Source: Bacillus sp. AFS015802
Lineage (GTDB): Bacteria; Bacillota; Bacilli; Bacillales; Bacillaceae_B
DNA: 64,000 nucleotides
Reading direction: 5' to 3'
Assembly (NCBI RefSeq): GCF_002561455.1
Contig: NZ_NTUP01000012.1
Span: 165,356-229,355, forward strand
The notes beneath the pieces were generated by a model, which did not search any database, was not told the DNA's origin, and was given only the letters and a program-made list of their open reading frames with translations. How positions within the stretch are numbered: the first letter of the stretch is position 1; every line of letters starts with the position of its first letter. A program made the position numbers and the translations under genes. Below are positions 10,992 through 19,977 of the stretch, piece after piece.

Positions 10992-11954
10992 ATGGAAAGA
11001 AGTTTATCAATGGAGCTTGTTCGAGTAACAGAGGGGGCTGCCCTTGCATCGGCCCGCTGGATGGGTCGCGGGAAGAAGGATGAAGCGGATGATGCCGCTA
11101 CTTCTGCCATGCGCGATGTATTCGATACAGTACCGATGAAAGGGACAGTTGTCATCGGTGAAGGGGAAATGGACGAAGCTCCGATGCTTTATATAGGTGA
11201 AAAACTGGGGACAGGCTATGGTCCGCGTGTAGATGTAGCCGTCGATCCTTTGGAAGGAACGAACATCGTCGCTTCAGGAGGCTGGAATGCACTGGCGGTA
11301 CTCGCGGTGGCGGACCACGGAAACCTGTTGAATGCACCGGATATGTATATGGACAAAATCGCGGTCGGACCGGAAGCGGTCGGGGAAATCGACATCAACG
11401 CGTCTGTCATCGATAACCTGAAAGCTGTTGCCAAAGCGAAGAACAAGGATATCGAAGACGTTGTCGCAACGGTCTTGAATCGTCCTCGTCATGAGCATAT
11501 CATCCAACAGCTGAGAGAAGCCGGAGCACGCATTAAGCTGATCAATGATGGTGACGTGGCAGGAGCCATGAACACAGCATTCGATCACACGGGTGTCGAC
11601 ATCCTATTCGGATCCGGCGGGGCTCCTGAGGGAGTACTTGCTGCCGTTGCTTTGAAGTGTCTTGGTGGTGAAATCCAAGGAAAGCTTCTGCCACAGAACG
11701 ATGCGGAGCTTCATCGCTGCATCAGCATGGGGCTGGATGTGGACAAGATCCTTCGAATGGAAGACCTCGTATGCGGTGACGATGCCATTTTTGCCGCAAC
11801 AGGTGTGACAGATGGTGAACTCTTAAGAGGTGTCCAGCTTAAAGGAGCATACGGCCTGACTCATTCCGTCGTCATGCGCGCGAAGTCTGGGACCGTCCGA
11901 TTCATCGACGGACGCCACAGTCTTCAGAAAAAGCCGAACCTGGTCATGAAATAA
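10992..11954 (+). CDS. glpX: Class II fructose-1,6-bisphosphatase
   Basis: Removes the 1-phosphate from fructose-1,6-bisphosphate in gluconeogenesis (YwjI in B. subtilis). The 320-residue GlpX-family protein shows the metal-binding and catalytic motifs [35 protein letters not shown] and [15 protein letters not shown]. The start has CGGGAGG upstream. It stands before rho, as in B. subtilis, separated by a terminator. Confidence 0.95.
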   Translation: MERSLSMELVRVTEGAALASARWMGRGKKDEADDAATSAMRDVFDTVPMKGTVVIGEGEMDEAPMLYIGEKLGTGYGPRVDVAVDPLEGTNIVASGGWNALAVLAVADHGNLLNAPDMYMDKIAVGPEAVGEIDINASVIDNLKAVAKAKNKDIEDVVATVLNRPRHEHIIQQLREAGARIKLINDGDVAGAMNTAFDHTGVDILFGSGGAPEGVLAAVALKCLGGEIQGKLLPQNDAELHRCISMGLDVDKILRMEDLVCGDDAIFAATGVTDGELLRGVQLKGAYGLTHSVVMRAKSGTVRFIDGRHSLQKKPNLVMK

Positions 11955-11995
11955 TAGACAAAGCAATCCAGAGAGAGAAACCAACTCTTCTTATA

Positions 11996-12053
11996 TAAGA
12001 GAAAGGGATGGGCGGAACATCCGCCCGTCCCCGCTCTTATCACTCACTTTTTT
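11996..12053 (+). terminator. Terminator after glpX
   Basis: Strong 12-bp hairpin (12005-12016 with 12020-12031, one G-T pair), extended by an outer TAAGAG/CTCTTA pairing. An eight-base T run follows some distance downstream. Confidence 0.65.
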
Positions 12054-12116
12054 TTCTTCATAGGTGAAAAAATGCTGCCTATCTACCAAACTTACCTTCC
12101 TTTTTATACCCAGTTA

Positions 12117-12146
12117 TTGATTCTTGATGAAAAGTATGGTTACAAT
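12117..12146 (+). promoter_or_regulatory. Candidate sigma-A promoter of rho
   Basis: TTGATT (12117-12122), 18-nt spacer, TACAAT (12141-12146). The leader that follows to 12274 is T-rich and G-poor, with runs of T. rho is autoregulated in B. subtilis by termination in its leader, which fits an unstructured, pyrimidine-rich leader. Confidence 0.55.
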
Positions 12147-12274
12147 AGATAAGGTTTTTATTCTTCAGTATTTTTTCTTTTATATATGCTTCAACTCATT
12201 TCTTCATTTTTAAAAAAATCTACCCTTCTTTTTTTATTTTTAGGTAGGACAAATTAATAAAGCGTGGTGTCATA

Positions 12275-13537
12275 ATGGAAGAATTAACAATCTCCAGCTT
12301 AGAAAATATGAAGCTGAAAGAGCTTTATGAGCTGGCCAAACAATACAAAGTTTCTTATTATAGTAAATTAACAAAAAAAGAATTGATTTTCGCTATCCTT
12401 AAAGTCCGTGCTGAACAGGAAGGCTTCTTCTTCATGGAAGGTGTCCTTGAAATCATCCAATCAGAGGGCTTTGGTTTCTTACGACCGATCAACTATTCTC
12501 CAAGTTCTGAGGATATTTATATCTCTGCATCGCAAATCCGTCGTTTTGATCTCCGTAACGGGGATAAAGTATCGGGGAAAGTACGTCCTCCGAAAGAAAA
12601 CGAGCGTTATTTCGGATTGCTCCATGTGGAAATGGTGAACGGGGAAGAGCCGGATTCTGCGAAAGAGCGCGTGCATTTTCCAGGATTGACGCCTTTATAT
12701 CCTGACCGTCAAATGAAGCTTGAAACGACACCGAATAAAATATCCACCCGTATCATGGATCTGATCGCGCCGGTCGGCTTTGGACAACGTGGATTAGTCG
12801 TGGCGCCTCCTAAAGCCGGTAAGACGATGCTGATCAAAGAAATTGCGAATTCCATCACAACGAACCATCCTGAAGCGGAATTGATCATTCTTCTGATCGA
12901 TGAGCGTCCGGAAGAAGTAACGGACATCGAACGTTCAGTTGAAGCAGAAGTGGTCAGCTCAACATTTGATGAAGTGCCGGAAAACCATATCAAGGTTGCG
13001 GAACTCGTTCTTGAACGCGCTATGCGTTTAGTGGAACACAAGCGTGACGTCATCATCCTTATGGATAGTATCACGCGTTTGGCCCGTGCGTATAACCTGG
13101 TCATCCCTCCAAGTGGACGGACCCTTTCCGGTGGTATCGACCCTGCGGCGTTCCACCGTCCTAAACGATTCTTCGGGGCTGCCCGTAACATTGAAGAGGG
13201 CGGAAGCTTGACGGTTCTTGCGACAGCACTCGTTGACACTGGCTCCCGTATGGATGATGTCATTTATGAAGAATTCAAAGGTACAGGTAACCTTGAGCTT
13301 CATCTTGACCGTTCCCTTGCAGAACGACGCATCTTCCCAGCCATCGATATCCGTCGTTCCGGAACGCGTCGTGAAGAGCTTCTCATCAAACCGGATCACC
13401 TTGAAAAACTGTGGGCGATCAGAAAAGCGATGTCCGATCAGCCTGATTTCGCCGAGAAGCTTATGCGTAAGCTGAAGCAATCGAAAACGAATGAAGAATT
13501 TTTCAATGTGTTGACAGAAGAGTCCAAGAAGCGTTAA
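12275..13537 (+). CDS. rho: Transcription termination factor Rho
   Basis: Hexameric RNA-dependent ATPase/translocase that ends transcription of untranslated RNA. The 420-residue protein has the N-terminal helical domain, the cold-shock-like RNA-binding domain (about 50-125, GVLEIIQSEGFGFLR), Walker A PPKAGKT near 180, and the R-loop region with SGRTLSGGIDPAA. There is no long insertion domain of the kind seen in actinobacteria. The Shine-Dalgarno sequence is weak (GGTG), which fits low, autoregulated expression. Confidence 0.97.
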   Translation: MEELTISSLENMKLKELYELAKQYKVSYYSKLTKKELIFAILKVRAEQEGFFFMEGVLEIIQSEGFGFLRPINYSPSSEDIYISASQIRRFDLRNGDKVSGKVRPPKENERYFGLLHVEMVNGEEPDSAKERVHFPGLTPLYPDRQMKLETTPNKISTRIMDLIAPVGFGQRGLVVAPPKAGKTMLIKEIANSITTNHPEAELIILLIDERPEEVTDIERSVEAEVVSSTFDEVPENHIKVAELVLERAMRLVEHKRDVIILMDSITRLARAYNLVIPPSGRTLSGGIDPAAFHRPKRFFGAARNIEEGGSLTVLATALVDTGSRMDDVIYEEFKGTGNLELHLDRSLAERRIFPAIDIRRSGTRREELLIKPDHLEKLWAIRKAMSDQPDFAEKLMRKLKQSKTNEEFFNVLTEESKKR

Positions 13538-13596
13538 TCTAATAACCGAACGATTTTTTCACAGCAATGGATGACGATAATTTCCAATCTTACTGG

Positions 13597-13625
13597 TTGC
13601 AAATATTCCTTGTCCTTGTTATAAT
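13597..13625 (+). promoter_or_regulatory. Sigma-A promoter of rpmE
   Basis: TTGCAA (13597-13602), a 17-nt spacer and a perfect TATAAT (13620-13625). Confidence 0.7.
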
Positions 13626-13759
13626 AGTGTCAATGTGTTCTTAAAAACTGGATGTGGTAAGGGGCTGGCTATTACTCTCATGCTTATGCTCATATCACAT
13701 ATATCTTCGTAATAAATTACTCTGTTTCAGATGATTCAGGGCGGAAGGAGATGAAAGTA

Positions 13760-13972
13760 ATGAAATCAGGAATTCATCCTAAGTACAACACGATCAAAGT
13801 TAGCTGTGCTTGCGGTAACGAATTTGAAACTGGTTCTGTAGCGGAAGAAATGCGCGTTGAGGTATGTTCTGAATGCCATCCATTCTACACAGGCCGTCAG
13901 AAATTCGCTGATGCAGGTGGACGTGTTGACCGTTTCAACAAAAAATACGGTCTTAAAAACCAACAACAATAA
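13760..13972 (+). CDS. rpmE: 50S ribosomal protein L31 (zinc-binding form)
   Basis: Ribosomal protein L31 of the zinc type. The start is the second ATG (13760): GGAAGGAG directly abuts the first in-frame ATG at 13751, leaving no room for a start there, and MKSGIHP matches the family N-terminus. The 70-residue protein has the zinc ligands in CACGNEF and [10 protein letters not shown]. The zinc-free paralogue (YtiA type) is not in this window. Its position after rho is conserved. Confidence 0.96.
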   Translation: MKSGIHPKYNTIKVSCACGNEFETGSVAEEMRVEVCSECHPFYTGRQKFADAGGRVDRFNKKYGLKNQQQ

Positions 13973-13978
13973 TGAAGA

Positions 13979-14139
13979 GCCAGAAGGACGCATCGTACGC
14001 CTTTGTGCATAGGTGCGTATCCTTCTCTTCTATTAGAAAAACAGGCAAGGATCTTCATGCTTGCCTGTTTTTTATTACGTTTAAAGCAAAATGGTGAGGG
14101 AAATAGAGGCAGTTCCAATTGAGCTGTGCCTCTTTTTTT
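13979..14139 (+). terminator. Tandem terminators between rpmE and tdk
   Basis: Three hairpins in a row. The first is AGAAGGACGCA.. with ..TGCGTATCCTTCT (about 13982-14029). The second is AACAGGCAAG with CTTGCCTGTT and a T run (14040-14075). The third is AGAGGCA (14105-14111) with TGCCTCT (14126-14132) and a T run. Together they should stop rpmE transcription efficiently. Confidence 0.8.
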
Positions 14140-14270
14140 CTGCCAAATTACTGAATTTCGAGCATTTTTCCCGTACATAAAGGAATGCTTTAACTATAAG
14201 AGTAGTTCGTTTTTACTAACAGTCAGGCTGTTTATTATAGATCAATGTGTAAGGAAGGAGAGGCGCTTTC

Positions 14271-14882
14271 GTGTATGTCATGAAACAAACGGGTTGGGTA
14301 GAAGTCATTTGCGGCAGTATGTTCTCAGGAAAATCCGAGGAACTGATCCGCAGGGTCCGACGCACTCAATTTGCCAAACAAGAAATTGCTGTGTATAAGC
14401 CAAAACTAGATAATCGCTATAGCGATGAGTCGGTTGTATCTCATAATGGTACCTCTGTCATCGCCAAAGCAGTCGAGGAATCCAGTGTGATCCTCGATGA
14501 CCTGAATCCAGAGGTGGATGTCGTTGCCATCGATGAGGTTCAATTTTTTGACGAAGGCATCGTGGATGTCGTTCAGAAATTAGCCAACAGCGGATACCGT
14601 GTCATCCTCGCAGGTCTTGACCAGGATTTCCGCGGAGAACCATTCGGACCGATGCCGGACTTGATGTCCATTGCTGAACAAGTGACGAAGCTTCAAGCCG
14701 TTTGTGCCGTCTGCGGCTCTCCGGCAAGCCGGACTCAGCGCCTCATCAACGGGGAACCGGCTTGTTACGACGATCCCGTCATCCTCGTAGGGGCATCCGA
14801 AGCGTACGAGCCAAGATGCCGTCATCACCATGAAGTGCCGACGGGAATGAGTGTGACACCGGATATGGTGAAGGAAGTATAA
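14271..14882 (+). CDS. tdk: Thymidine kinase
   Basis: Phosphorylates thymidine to dTMP in the salvage pathway. The 203-residue type II kinase has the P-loop [17 protein letters not shown], the lasso region [10 protein letters not shown], and zinc ligands in [13 protein letters not shown] and the C-terminal CRHHH. The start is a GTG at 14271, eight bases after GGAAGGAGAGG; it gives MYVMKQTGW, matching the B. subtilis N-terminus. Confidence 0.96.
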   Translation: MYVMKQTGWVEVICGSMFSGKSEELIRRVRRTQFAKQEIAVYKPKLDNRYSDESVVSHNGTSVIAKAVEESSVILDDLNPEVDVVAIDEVQFFDEGIVDVVQKLANSGYRVILAGLDQDFRGEPFGPMPDLMSIAEQVTKLQAVCAVCGSPASRTQRLINGEPACYDDPVILVGASEAYEPRCRHHHEVPTGMSVTPDMVKEV

Positions 14883-14890
14883 GTTTGTCT

Positions 14891-14936
14891 AAACAAAGTC
14901 TCGAGTTTGGGGCTTTGTTTTTTTATTTTTAAAAGG
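14891..14936 (+). terminator. Terminator of tdk
   Basis: AACAAAGTC pairs with GGCTTTGTT and a long T run follows (14927-14940). Confidence 0.8.
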
Positions 14937-15028
14937 AAAAAGCATTCAAGATACGATGTTTCTGCTCACATGCAGTGGTTAAAAGTATGATTTGGCTTCG
15001 TTGAGATCGAAAGCTTAATCTAAAAAAA

Positions 15029-15117
15029 GCGTCTGAGGACCGGGATTGCGTCATTTTCGACGTCGATTGCGTCATTTTACGATTTATTGCGTCATTTTTT
15101 CATTTATTGCGTTTTTT
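15029..15117 (+). repeat. 20-21-nt period intergenic array, core ATTGCGTCATTTT
   Basis: GCGTC occurs at 15029, 15048, 15069 and 15089, and GCGTT at 15109, so the steps are 19, 21, 20 and 20 nt. The full core ATTGCGTCATTTT is exact in the second, third and fourth units. The sequence between cores is short, A/T-rich and not conserved. The same core in reverse orientation forms the array at 26344-26453. No gene is present here (14883-15212). Confidence 0.85.
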
Positions 15118-15212
15118 AACATTTATTCCCTATGATCTCATTGACTTCCGAAATCAGACCTGTGCATAACCGCCATCCTGCAGGAAAACCTAACAGCAGG
15201 AGGTGTGAAAGT

Positions 15213-15665
15213 ATGAAAAAATTAGTGCTAACTTTATCTTTTACCGTTTTCTTTCTTTTGATTACAGCATGCGGCGTGAATCAGGAGTCGGAATACGGCG
15301 TGCATAATGACAGCGGCGGTACGCGTTTTATTGATAACCGCAAAGCGGAGATGGATAAGCGCCAGGATGAAAGCGTACGGGATGTCACGGATCAAAATCC
15401 CAATTTCCCCAATCTGACGAATTCACAGGGTACGACTTCTACCACGATGGGTGTATATGAAGACAAAGCCCGTGAAGTCGTAAAGGAAAATACGAAATTC
15501 CAACCGGATGAGGTCTGGATCAACGGGAATCAAATGTGGGTAACGGCTCATACGAAGGAAGAGATGAATATGGCCGAGACCGATAAACAAGAAGCCATGC
15601 TCAAAGACAAATTACAAAGAGCGATTCCCCGATATGATATCAATGTGAAAATCACCGAGAGATAA
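15213..15665 (+). CDS. Predicted lipoprotein, possibly YhcN/YlaJ-like sporulation lipoprotein
   Basis: The start at 15213 follows AGGAGGTG and gives a lipoprotein signal peptide: MKK, a hydrophobic core, and the lipobox ITAC with the modified Cys near residue 19. The 150-residue product has a charged, Gly/Asn-rich N-terminal part and a C-terminal part (EVVKENTKFQPDEVWINGNQMWVTAH) with alpha/beta character. The C-terminal half resembles the YhcN/YlaJ family of forespore lipoproteins, but this match is from memory and uncertain. It is not part of the B. subtilis gene order at this point. Confidence 0.7.
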   Translation: MKKLVLTLSFTVFFLLITACGVNQESEYGVHNDSGGTRFIDNRKAEMDKRQDESVRDVTDQNPNFPNLTNSQGTTSTTMGVYEDKAREVVKENTKFQPDEVWINGNQMWVTAHTKEEMNMAETDKQEAMLKDKLQRAIPRYDINVKITER

Positions 15666-15671
15666 TGAAGA

Positions 15672-15697
15672 GGGGGAGCTTACAGCTGCCCCTTTTT
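15672..15697 (+). terminator. Terminator after the lipoprotein gene
   Basis: GGGG.AGCT / AGCT.CCCC hairpin with a three-base loop, followed by TTTTT. Confidence 0.8.
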
Positions 15698-15735
15698 CAA
15701 ACAGAAATTCCCCTTGTCCCCATTCAGGGTCCTCC

Positions 15736-15764
15736 TTGTGTTTACATACACCATATAATATAAT
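15736..15764 (+). promoter_or_regulatory. Candidate sigma-A promoter of prfA-prmC
   Basis: TTGTGT (15736-15741), 17-nt spacer, perfect TATAAT (15759-15764), 36 nt before the prfA start. Confidence 0.6.
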
Positions 15765-15799
15765 TAGACTGTTATGGATTAAAATTGAGGTGAATAGCT

Positions 15800-16870
15800 G
15801 TGTTCGATCGTTTACAAGCAGTGGAAGATCGCTATGATAAGTTAAATGAACTATTGAGTGATCCAGAAATTGTGAATGACCCTAAGAAGCTAAGAGATTA
15901 TTCAAAAGAACAATCAGACATCCAAGCAACGGTAGAAGCATATCGAGAATATAAAGAATTGACCGGGCAGTATAAAGACGCGAAGGCAATGCTGGATGAT
16001 AAGCTTGATGCGGATATGCGTGAAATGGTGAAAGAAGAAGTTTCCGAGCTTGAAGAGCAAATCGAAGCGTTGGAAGGCCGTCTGAAAATATTATTGATCC
16101 CGAAAGACCCGAACGATGATAAGAACGTCATCATGGAGGTTCGTGGTGCTGCGGGTGGAGATGAAGCAGCCCTGTTTGCCGGTGACTTATACCGCATGTA
16201 CAGCCGATTCGCTGAATCACAAGGCTGGAAGATCGAAGTCATGGAAGCGAACTCCACCGGTGTCGGCGGATACAAAGAGATCATTTTCATGATCAACGGA
16301 AACGGCGCATTCTCCAAAATGAAATATGAAAACGGGGCACACCGCGTGCAACGTGTACCTGAAACAGAATCCGGCGGACGTATCCATACGTCTACGGCCA
16401 CGGTTGCCTGCCTGCCGGAAGCGGAAGAAGTCGAAGTGGATATCCATGATAAGGACATCCGTGTCGATACCTTTGCATCCAGTGGCCCGGGAGGACAAAG
16501 TGTTAATACGACCATGTCTGCCGTGCGTCTGACGCACATCCCGACAGGTGTCGTGGTTTCATGTCAGGATGAAAAATCACAGATCAAGAACAAAGAAAAA
16601 GCAATGAAAGTATTGCGCGCCCGCGTGTACGATAAATTCCAGCGTGAAGTACAAGCGGAGTACGATGCCAACCGTAAGTCTGCTGTTGGAACAGGTGACC
16701 GTTCGGAGCGTATCCGTACGTATAATTTCCCACAAAACCGCGTCACGGATCACCGCATCGGATTGACAATCCAAAAGCTTGACCAAATCCTTGAAGGAAA
16801 GATGGATGAAGTCATCGATGCACTGATCATCGAAGATCAATCCAAACTTCTCGAAAGACTGGAAGAATAG
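15800..16870 (+). CDS. prfA: Peptide chain release factor 1
   Basis: Recognises UAA and UAG stop codons and triggers peptide release. The 356-residue protein has the GGQ motif in [12 protein letters not shown] (about 230) and the class-specific HRIGLTI region near the end. The start is a GTG after GAGGTGAATAG. The gene is coupled to prmC, whose product methylates the GGQ glutamine. Confidence 0.97.
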   Translation: MFDRLQAVEDRYDKLNELLSDPEIVNDPKKLRDYSKEQSDIQATVEAYREYKELTGQYKDAKAMLDDKLDADMREMVKEEVSELEEQIEALEGRLKILLIPKDPNDDKNVIMEVRGAAGGDEAALFAGDLYRMYSRFAESQGWKIEVMEANSTGVGGYKEIIFMINGNGAFSKMKYENGAHRVQRVPETESGGRIHTSTATVACLPEAEEVEVDIHDKDIRVDTFASSGPGGQSVNTTMSAVRLTHIPTGVVVSCQDEKSQIKNKEKAMKVLRARVYDKFQREVQAEYDANRKSAVGTGDRSERIRTYNFPQNRVTDHRIGLTIQKLDQILEGKMDEVIDALIIEDQSKLLERLEE

Positions 16871-16872
16871 TC

Positions 16873-17736
16873 ATGGTGACGGTATTTGAAGCCCTGAAAT
16901 GGGCTTCTTCTTTTTTAGTCGAAAATGGCCGCGATGAAAATGTGGGAGAAATCTACTTGCGGCATTTGCTGGGGATGTCACGATCACAGCTGCTGGCCGA
17001 ACAGCGGAGGTCCGTCCCTCAGGAAAAATGGAAGAAGTTTCAGCATGGGATCCGTGAGCATGTCGGCGGGGTGCCGATTCAGCATATCATCGGGACTGAG
17101 GAGTTTTATGGCCGGGAGTTTGTAGTGAATGAGCATGTTTTGATTCCGAGGCCGGAGACGGAAGAGCTGATTTATTATGGTCTCGAGAAGATGAAGAGAT
17201 TATTTGAGCCCGGTGTCCTGTTGCAGGCGGCCGATGTCGGAACGGGTAGCGGTGCGATTGCGGTTACGTTGAAACTGGAATCGAAAAGGGTTCCTCTTGA
17301 AATGATGGCCGTCGATATTTCGAATGAAGCACTTGCGGTTGCGGCGGAGAATAGCTCGAAACTCGGCGCAGATGTCCGCTTTTTCGAAGGAGATTTGTTG
17401 CAGCCGTTGATTGAAGAGGGTGTGAATCTGGATATTCTCTTATCCAACCCTCCGTATATTCCCTTGACCGATCGCGAAACTCTATCGGATATCGTCATCG
17501 AACACGAGCCTGAACTCGCATTGTTCGGCGGGGAAGATGGATATGGTCTATATAAACGCTTTATGGAAGAACTGCCTCTCGTCATGAAGGAAACATGCCT
17601 GATCGGTTTCGAAGTCGGTGTCGGTCAGGGAGAAACCGTAGCCGACATGCTGCAAGCGACCTTCCCGGATGCGGAAACAGAAGTCGTACATGACATCAAT
17701 GGGAAAGATCGTATGGTGTTTTGTGTAAGAAAATAA
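16873..17736 (+). CDS. prmC: Release factor glutamine methyltransferase
   Basis: SAM-dependent methylase that modifies the glutamine of the GGQ motif in release factors. The 287-residue protein has an N-terminal helical substrate-binding region, the SAM-binding motif ADVGTGSGAIAVTL (about 117-130) and the catalytic NPPYIP. The ATG lies two bases after the prfA stop codon with no clear Shine-Dalgarno of its own, so translation is probably coupled. Confidence 0.96.
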   Translation: MVTVFEALKWASSFLVENGRDENVGEIYLRHLLGMSRSQLLAEQRRSVPQEKWKKFQHGIREHVGGVPIQHIIGTEEFYGREFVVNEHVLIPRPETEELIYYGLEKMKRLFEPGVLLQAADVGTGSGAIAVTLKLESKRVPLEMMAVDISNEALAVAAENSSKLGADVRFFEGDLLQPLIEEGVNLDILLSNPPYIPLTDRETLSDIVIEHEPELALFGGEDGYGLYKRFMEELPLVMKETCLIGFEVGVGQGETVADMLQATFPDAETEVVHDINGKDRMVFCVRK

Positions 17737-17747
17737 GGATGTATACC

Positions 17748-17767
17748 CCCGATTTTCGGGTTTTTTT
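17748..17767 (+). terminator. Terminator of prfA-prmC
   Basis: CCCGA (17748-17752) pairs with TCGGG (17756-17760), then seven T residues. Confidence 0.7.
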
Positions 17768-17805
17768 GGGGGACTGTTGGATACTACTCAAAGGGGTAAT
17801 CTCAT

Positions 17806-18073
17806 AAGTTGATTGGAGCGGAAGGTGCTCGACTCCTGCGGGAAAAGCGGGGAAGCACGAAAAGCGCAGGAGGCTTGACCAGCCCCGACAAGCATAAGAT
17901 GAATGGGTCGGGAAGGCGTTTTTTGCCTTCTTGGACCATTTAGCTTATGACCTCGAGGGGCTAGCCGCCGGAGCTGGACAGTTGAGACCCCACAGGGCAA
18001 AGCCCGAGGAGGCTCAACTCACGCCCCGCGGAAAGCGAGCACCTGCAGCGGAAATCAACCACCACTCGCTACT
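17806..18073. repeat. 268-bp dispersed element, copy A
   Basis: Nearly the same 268 bp recurs at 44151-44418. The ends are related as inverted repeats: GTTGATT..AGGTGCTCG on the left and CGAGCACCT..AATCAAC on the right. Inside are a long central hairpin (CATAAG at about 17890 with CTTATG at about 17944, plus GAATGG/CCATT and AAGGC/GCCTT pairings) and a second hairpin (GTTGAG/CTCAAC). There is no credible open reading frame and no transposase. It could be a MITE-like mobile element or a structured RNA. It fills most of the gene-free stretch 17768-18190. Confidence 0.85.
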
Positions 18074-18190
18074 GATCTAATCATTTTATTTTCGAAAAAG
18101 CCCACAACCAATTTTCCCAACAAAAATGTTATTTTACTAGTTTAAGATTTCCTCCTTTTGTCCAAACTGTTTTACTGAGGGGGAGATCAA

Positions 18191-19012
18191 ATGAAAACAA
18201 AACATACGGTCTTATTGTATATCTTGATTCTATCATTAGGAACGATTCTAAGTTTATATATACCAAAGCAGGAAATGGTGGCCCAGGAGACGATGGTGAT
18301 CCCGGATGAAGCGATTCGCCTTCGGATCCTCGCCAATAGTGATCTGGATGAGGACCAGAACGTCAAGAGACTCGTCCGGGATGAAGTCAACAAAGAGATC
18401 ACGAATTGGGTATCGACACTAACGTCCCAGGATGAAGCGAAACAGGTGATTCAGGAAGGATTGCCTGAGCTTCAGAAGGTTGCAGAAGAGGTCGTCGCAT
18501 CTGAAGGCATGGACCAGTCGGTAAAAGTGGAATTTGGAAAAGTGGAATTCCCTACAAAGCTCTATGGTCAGTATCTTTACCCGGCAGGTGAATACGAAGC
18601 GGTACTGATCACACTTGGCAAAGGAGAAGGGGCAAACTGGTGGTGCGTATTATATCCGCCTCTATGCTTCCTGGATTTCTCTACCGGAAATGCTGTCAGA
18701 AGCACAGGGTTTGAAACGAAAGCGGAAGCAAGCGGCAATGAGGTGACGACAGTGGACCCTGAAGATGGGCCTGAAGCTGATCAACCTGAAGAAGAAGTCA
18801 TTGCCTATAAGCAAGTCGAAGTAGAGACGGTTCAAGCCGGTGAGGAAGAAAAGGTAGAAGTACCGGTTGAAGAAGAGGTAAAAAAGCAGGAAGAACAAGT
18901 TGAAGAGAATGTGAAAGAACAGGAAGAACCGGTCTTCGTGGAAGACAAGGAAGAAGAAGTAGAGGTTCGATTCTTCGTAGTCGATCTATTCAAAGGGTTA
19001 TTCAGTAAGTAA
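18191..19012 (+). CDS. spoIIR: Stage II sporulation protein R
   Basis: Secreted forespore signal protein, made under sigma-F, that activates the SpoIIGA protease and so the maturation of sigma-E in the mother cell. The 273-residue protein starts with a signal/anchor segment (residues 7-24). It has the conserved IRLRILANSDLDEDQNVKRLVRDEV block, YLYPAGEYEAVLITLGKGEGANWWCVLYPPLCFLD, and a short conserved C-terminal piece (VRFFVVDLFKGLF). Between these lies an unusual Glu-rich stretch of about 70 residues (roughly 190-260), making the protein longer than B. subtilis SpoIIR. GAGGGGGAG precedes the ATG. Confidence 0.95.
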   Translation: MKTKHTVLLYILILSLGTILSLYIPKQEMVAQETMVIPDEAIRLRILANSDLDEDQNVKRLVRDEVNKEITNWVSTLTSQDEAKQVIQEGLPELQKVAEEVVASEGMDQSVKVEFGKVEFPTKLYGQYLYPAGEYEAVLITLGKGEGANWWCVLYPPLCFLDFSTGNAVRSTGFETKAEASGNEVTTVDPEDGPEADQPEEEVIAYKQVEVETVQAGEEEKVEVPVEEEVKKQEEQVEENVKEQEEPVFVEDKEEEVEVRFFVVDLFKGLFSK

Positions 19013-19017
19013 GAAGT

Positions 19018-19049
19018 AAAGCTTCATCCAACTCGGGATGAAGCTTTTT
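19018..19049 (+). terminator. Terminator of spoIIR
   Basis: AAGCTTCATCC pairs with GGGATGAAGCTT, followed by TTTTC. Confidence 0.85.
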
Positions 19050-19150
19050 CTTGTTCGAAGAAAATCTATCTTTCTATCATTTTTTGTTCTATTCTCCTTC
19101 TCTCCTCATACATTGATACTAGAGGAAGATAGAAAAGGGAGGATGAAAGG

Positions 19151-19591
19151 ATGTTAAAAGTGATCCGCCAGGCAACGAAAGAGGATATTCATGAAGTCGT
19201 GGCCTTCTTGATGAAAGCAGGATTAAGCACAGAAGGCATTAAAGATAGCATTGACTGTTTTTTAGTAGTAGAAGATTCGGAAAACCGGTTGATCGGGACG
19301 CTTGGAATCGAAGTGAAGGAAAAGATCGGCCTGCTTCGGTCACTTGTTGTCACTTCCTCATTTGAAAGTGAAGAATTGTTTGCCCTCTTTCAGGAAATTT
19401 TAAAGCTCGCAAAAGAAAAAGACCTGACCCGTCTTTATTTGATCTCTAATCGAAAAGCGTCCCTGGCGTTCTTTGACCTGTTAGGTTTTCAACAGGAAAC
19501 AGACCCGTATGTGGATGAGTTGGAGAGTTTTGTTCACGCGAAAAAGTTATCCACTGTGGATAATTGCATCACCATGAAACTGGATTTATAG
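19151..19591 (+). CDS. ywlB: GNAT-family N-acetyltransferase YwlB
   Basis: Small (146-residue) acetyltransferase of the GNAT fold. The N-terminal IRQATKEDIHEVVAFLMKAGLS and the core strand LIGTLGIEVKEKIGLLRSLVV are typical; the acetyl-CoA loop is degenerate. The substrate is unknown. It sits between spoIIR and ywlC as in B. subtilis. Its 3' end carries DnaA boxes (19510-19518 and 19547-19563) within the coding sequence. Confidence 0.85.
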   Translation: MLKVIRQATKEDIHEVVAFLMKAGLSTEGIKDSIDCFLVVEDSENRLIGTLGIEVKEKIGLLRSLVVTSSFESEELFALFQEILKLAKEKDLTRLYLISNRKASLAFFDLLGFQQETDPYVDELESFVHAKKLSTVDNCITMKLDL

Positions 19592-19977
19592 AATTTTCGA
19601 CAAAAAGTGTGATCATGAAAATAGCGACGATACTAGACTGGATCATTTTTCAATAAAAATGGTTCAGTTTTTTATGTGTGGAATTCGACAAAATACGAGA
19701 GAACCGCAACTATCTCTTTTTTCAGAATTATTCACATCATCCACAGGTTTATCCACAATCCTCGACGATTTATTCGCAGTTTGTGGATAATACTTGAGAA
19801 TTCAAAGGGTTTCTTTTATACTTTCAAAAGAAAAGAGTTGTACAATACCAGTAATTGTACACAAAAAGGAACAGATTTAGTTTAGGTATATTAAAGGTGG
19901 ATGACATAGATGATGAAACATTGGATTGTGGAAAGTGATGTGGATAAAAACAAAAGTTATCCACAAATTGTGGATGC
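19510..19977. promoter_or_regulatory. DnaA-box cluster spanning the ywlB-ywlC junction
   Basis: Five perfect 9-mers TTATCCACA occur in about 410 bp: 19749-19757 and 19957-19965 on the plus strand, and 19555-19563, 19782-19790 and 19939-19947 on the minus strand. TTATTCACA (19728-19736) fits the relaxed TTATNCACA consensus. One- or two-mismatch copies lie at 19510, 19547, 19737 and 19969. Two boxes overlap head to head at 19547-19563. In B. subtilis a DnaA-binding cluster is known at this same ywlB-ywlC locus, where it affects DnaA availability and replication initiation. The 318-bp gap contains nothing else but a terminator. Confidence 0.88.
19637..19674 (+). terminator. Terminator of ywlB
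   Basis: ACTGGATCATTTTT (19637-19650) pairs with AAAAATGGTTCAGT (19655-19668), then a T run. Confidence 0.85.

Noticed and set aside
17806..18073. 268-bp element as an insertion sequence
   Set aside because: It has no open reading frame for a transposase and no visible target duplication; only its ends are inverted-repeat-like.
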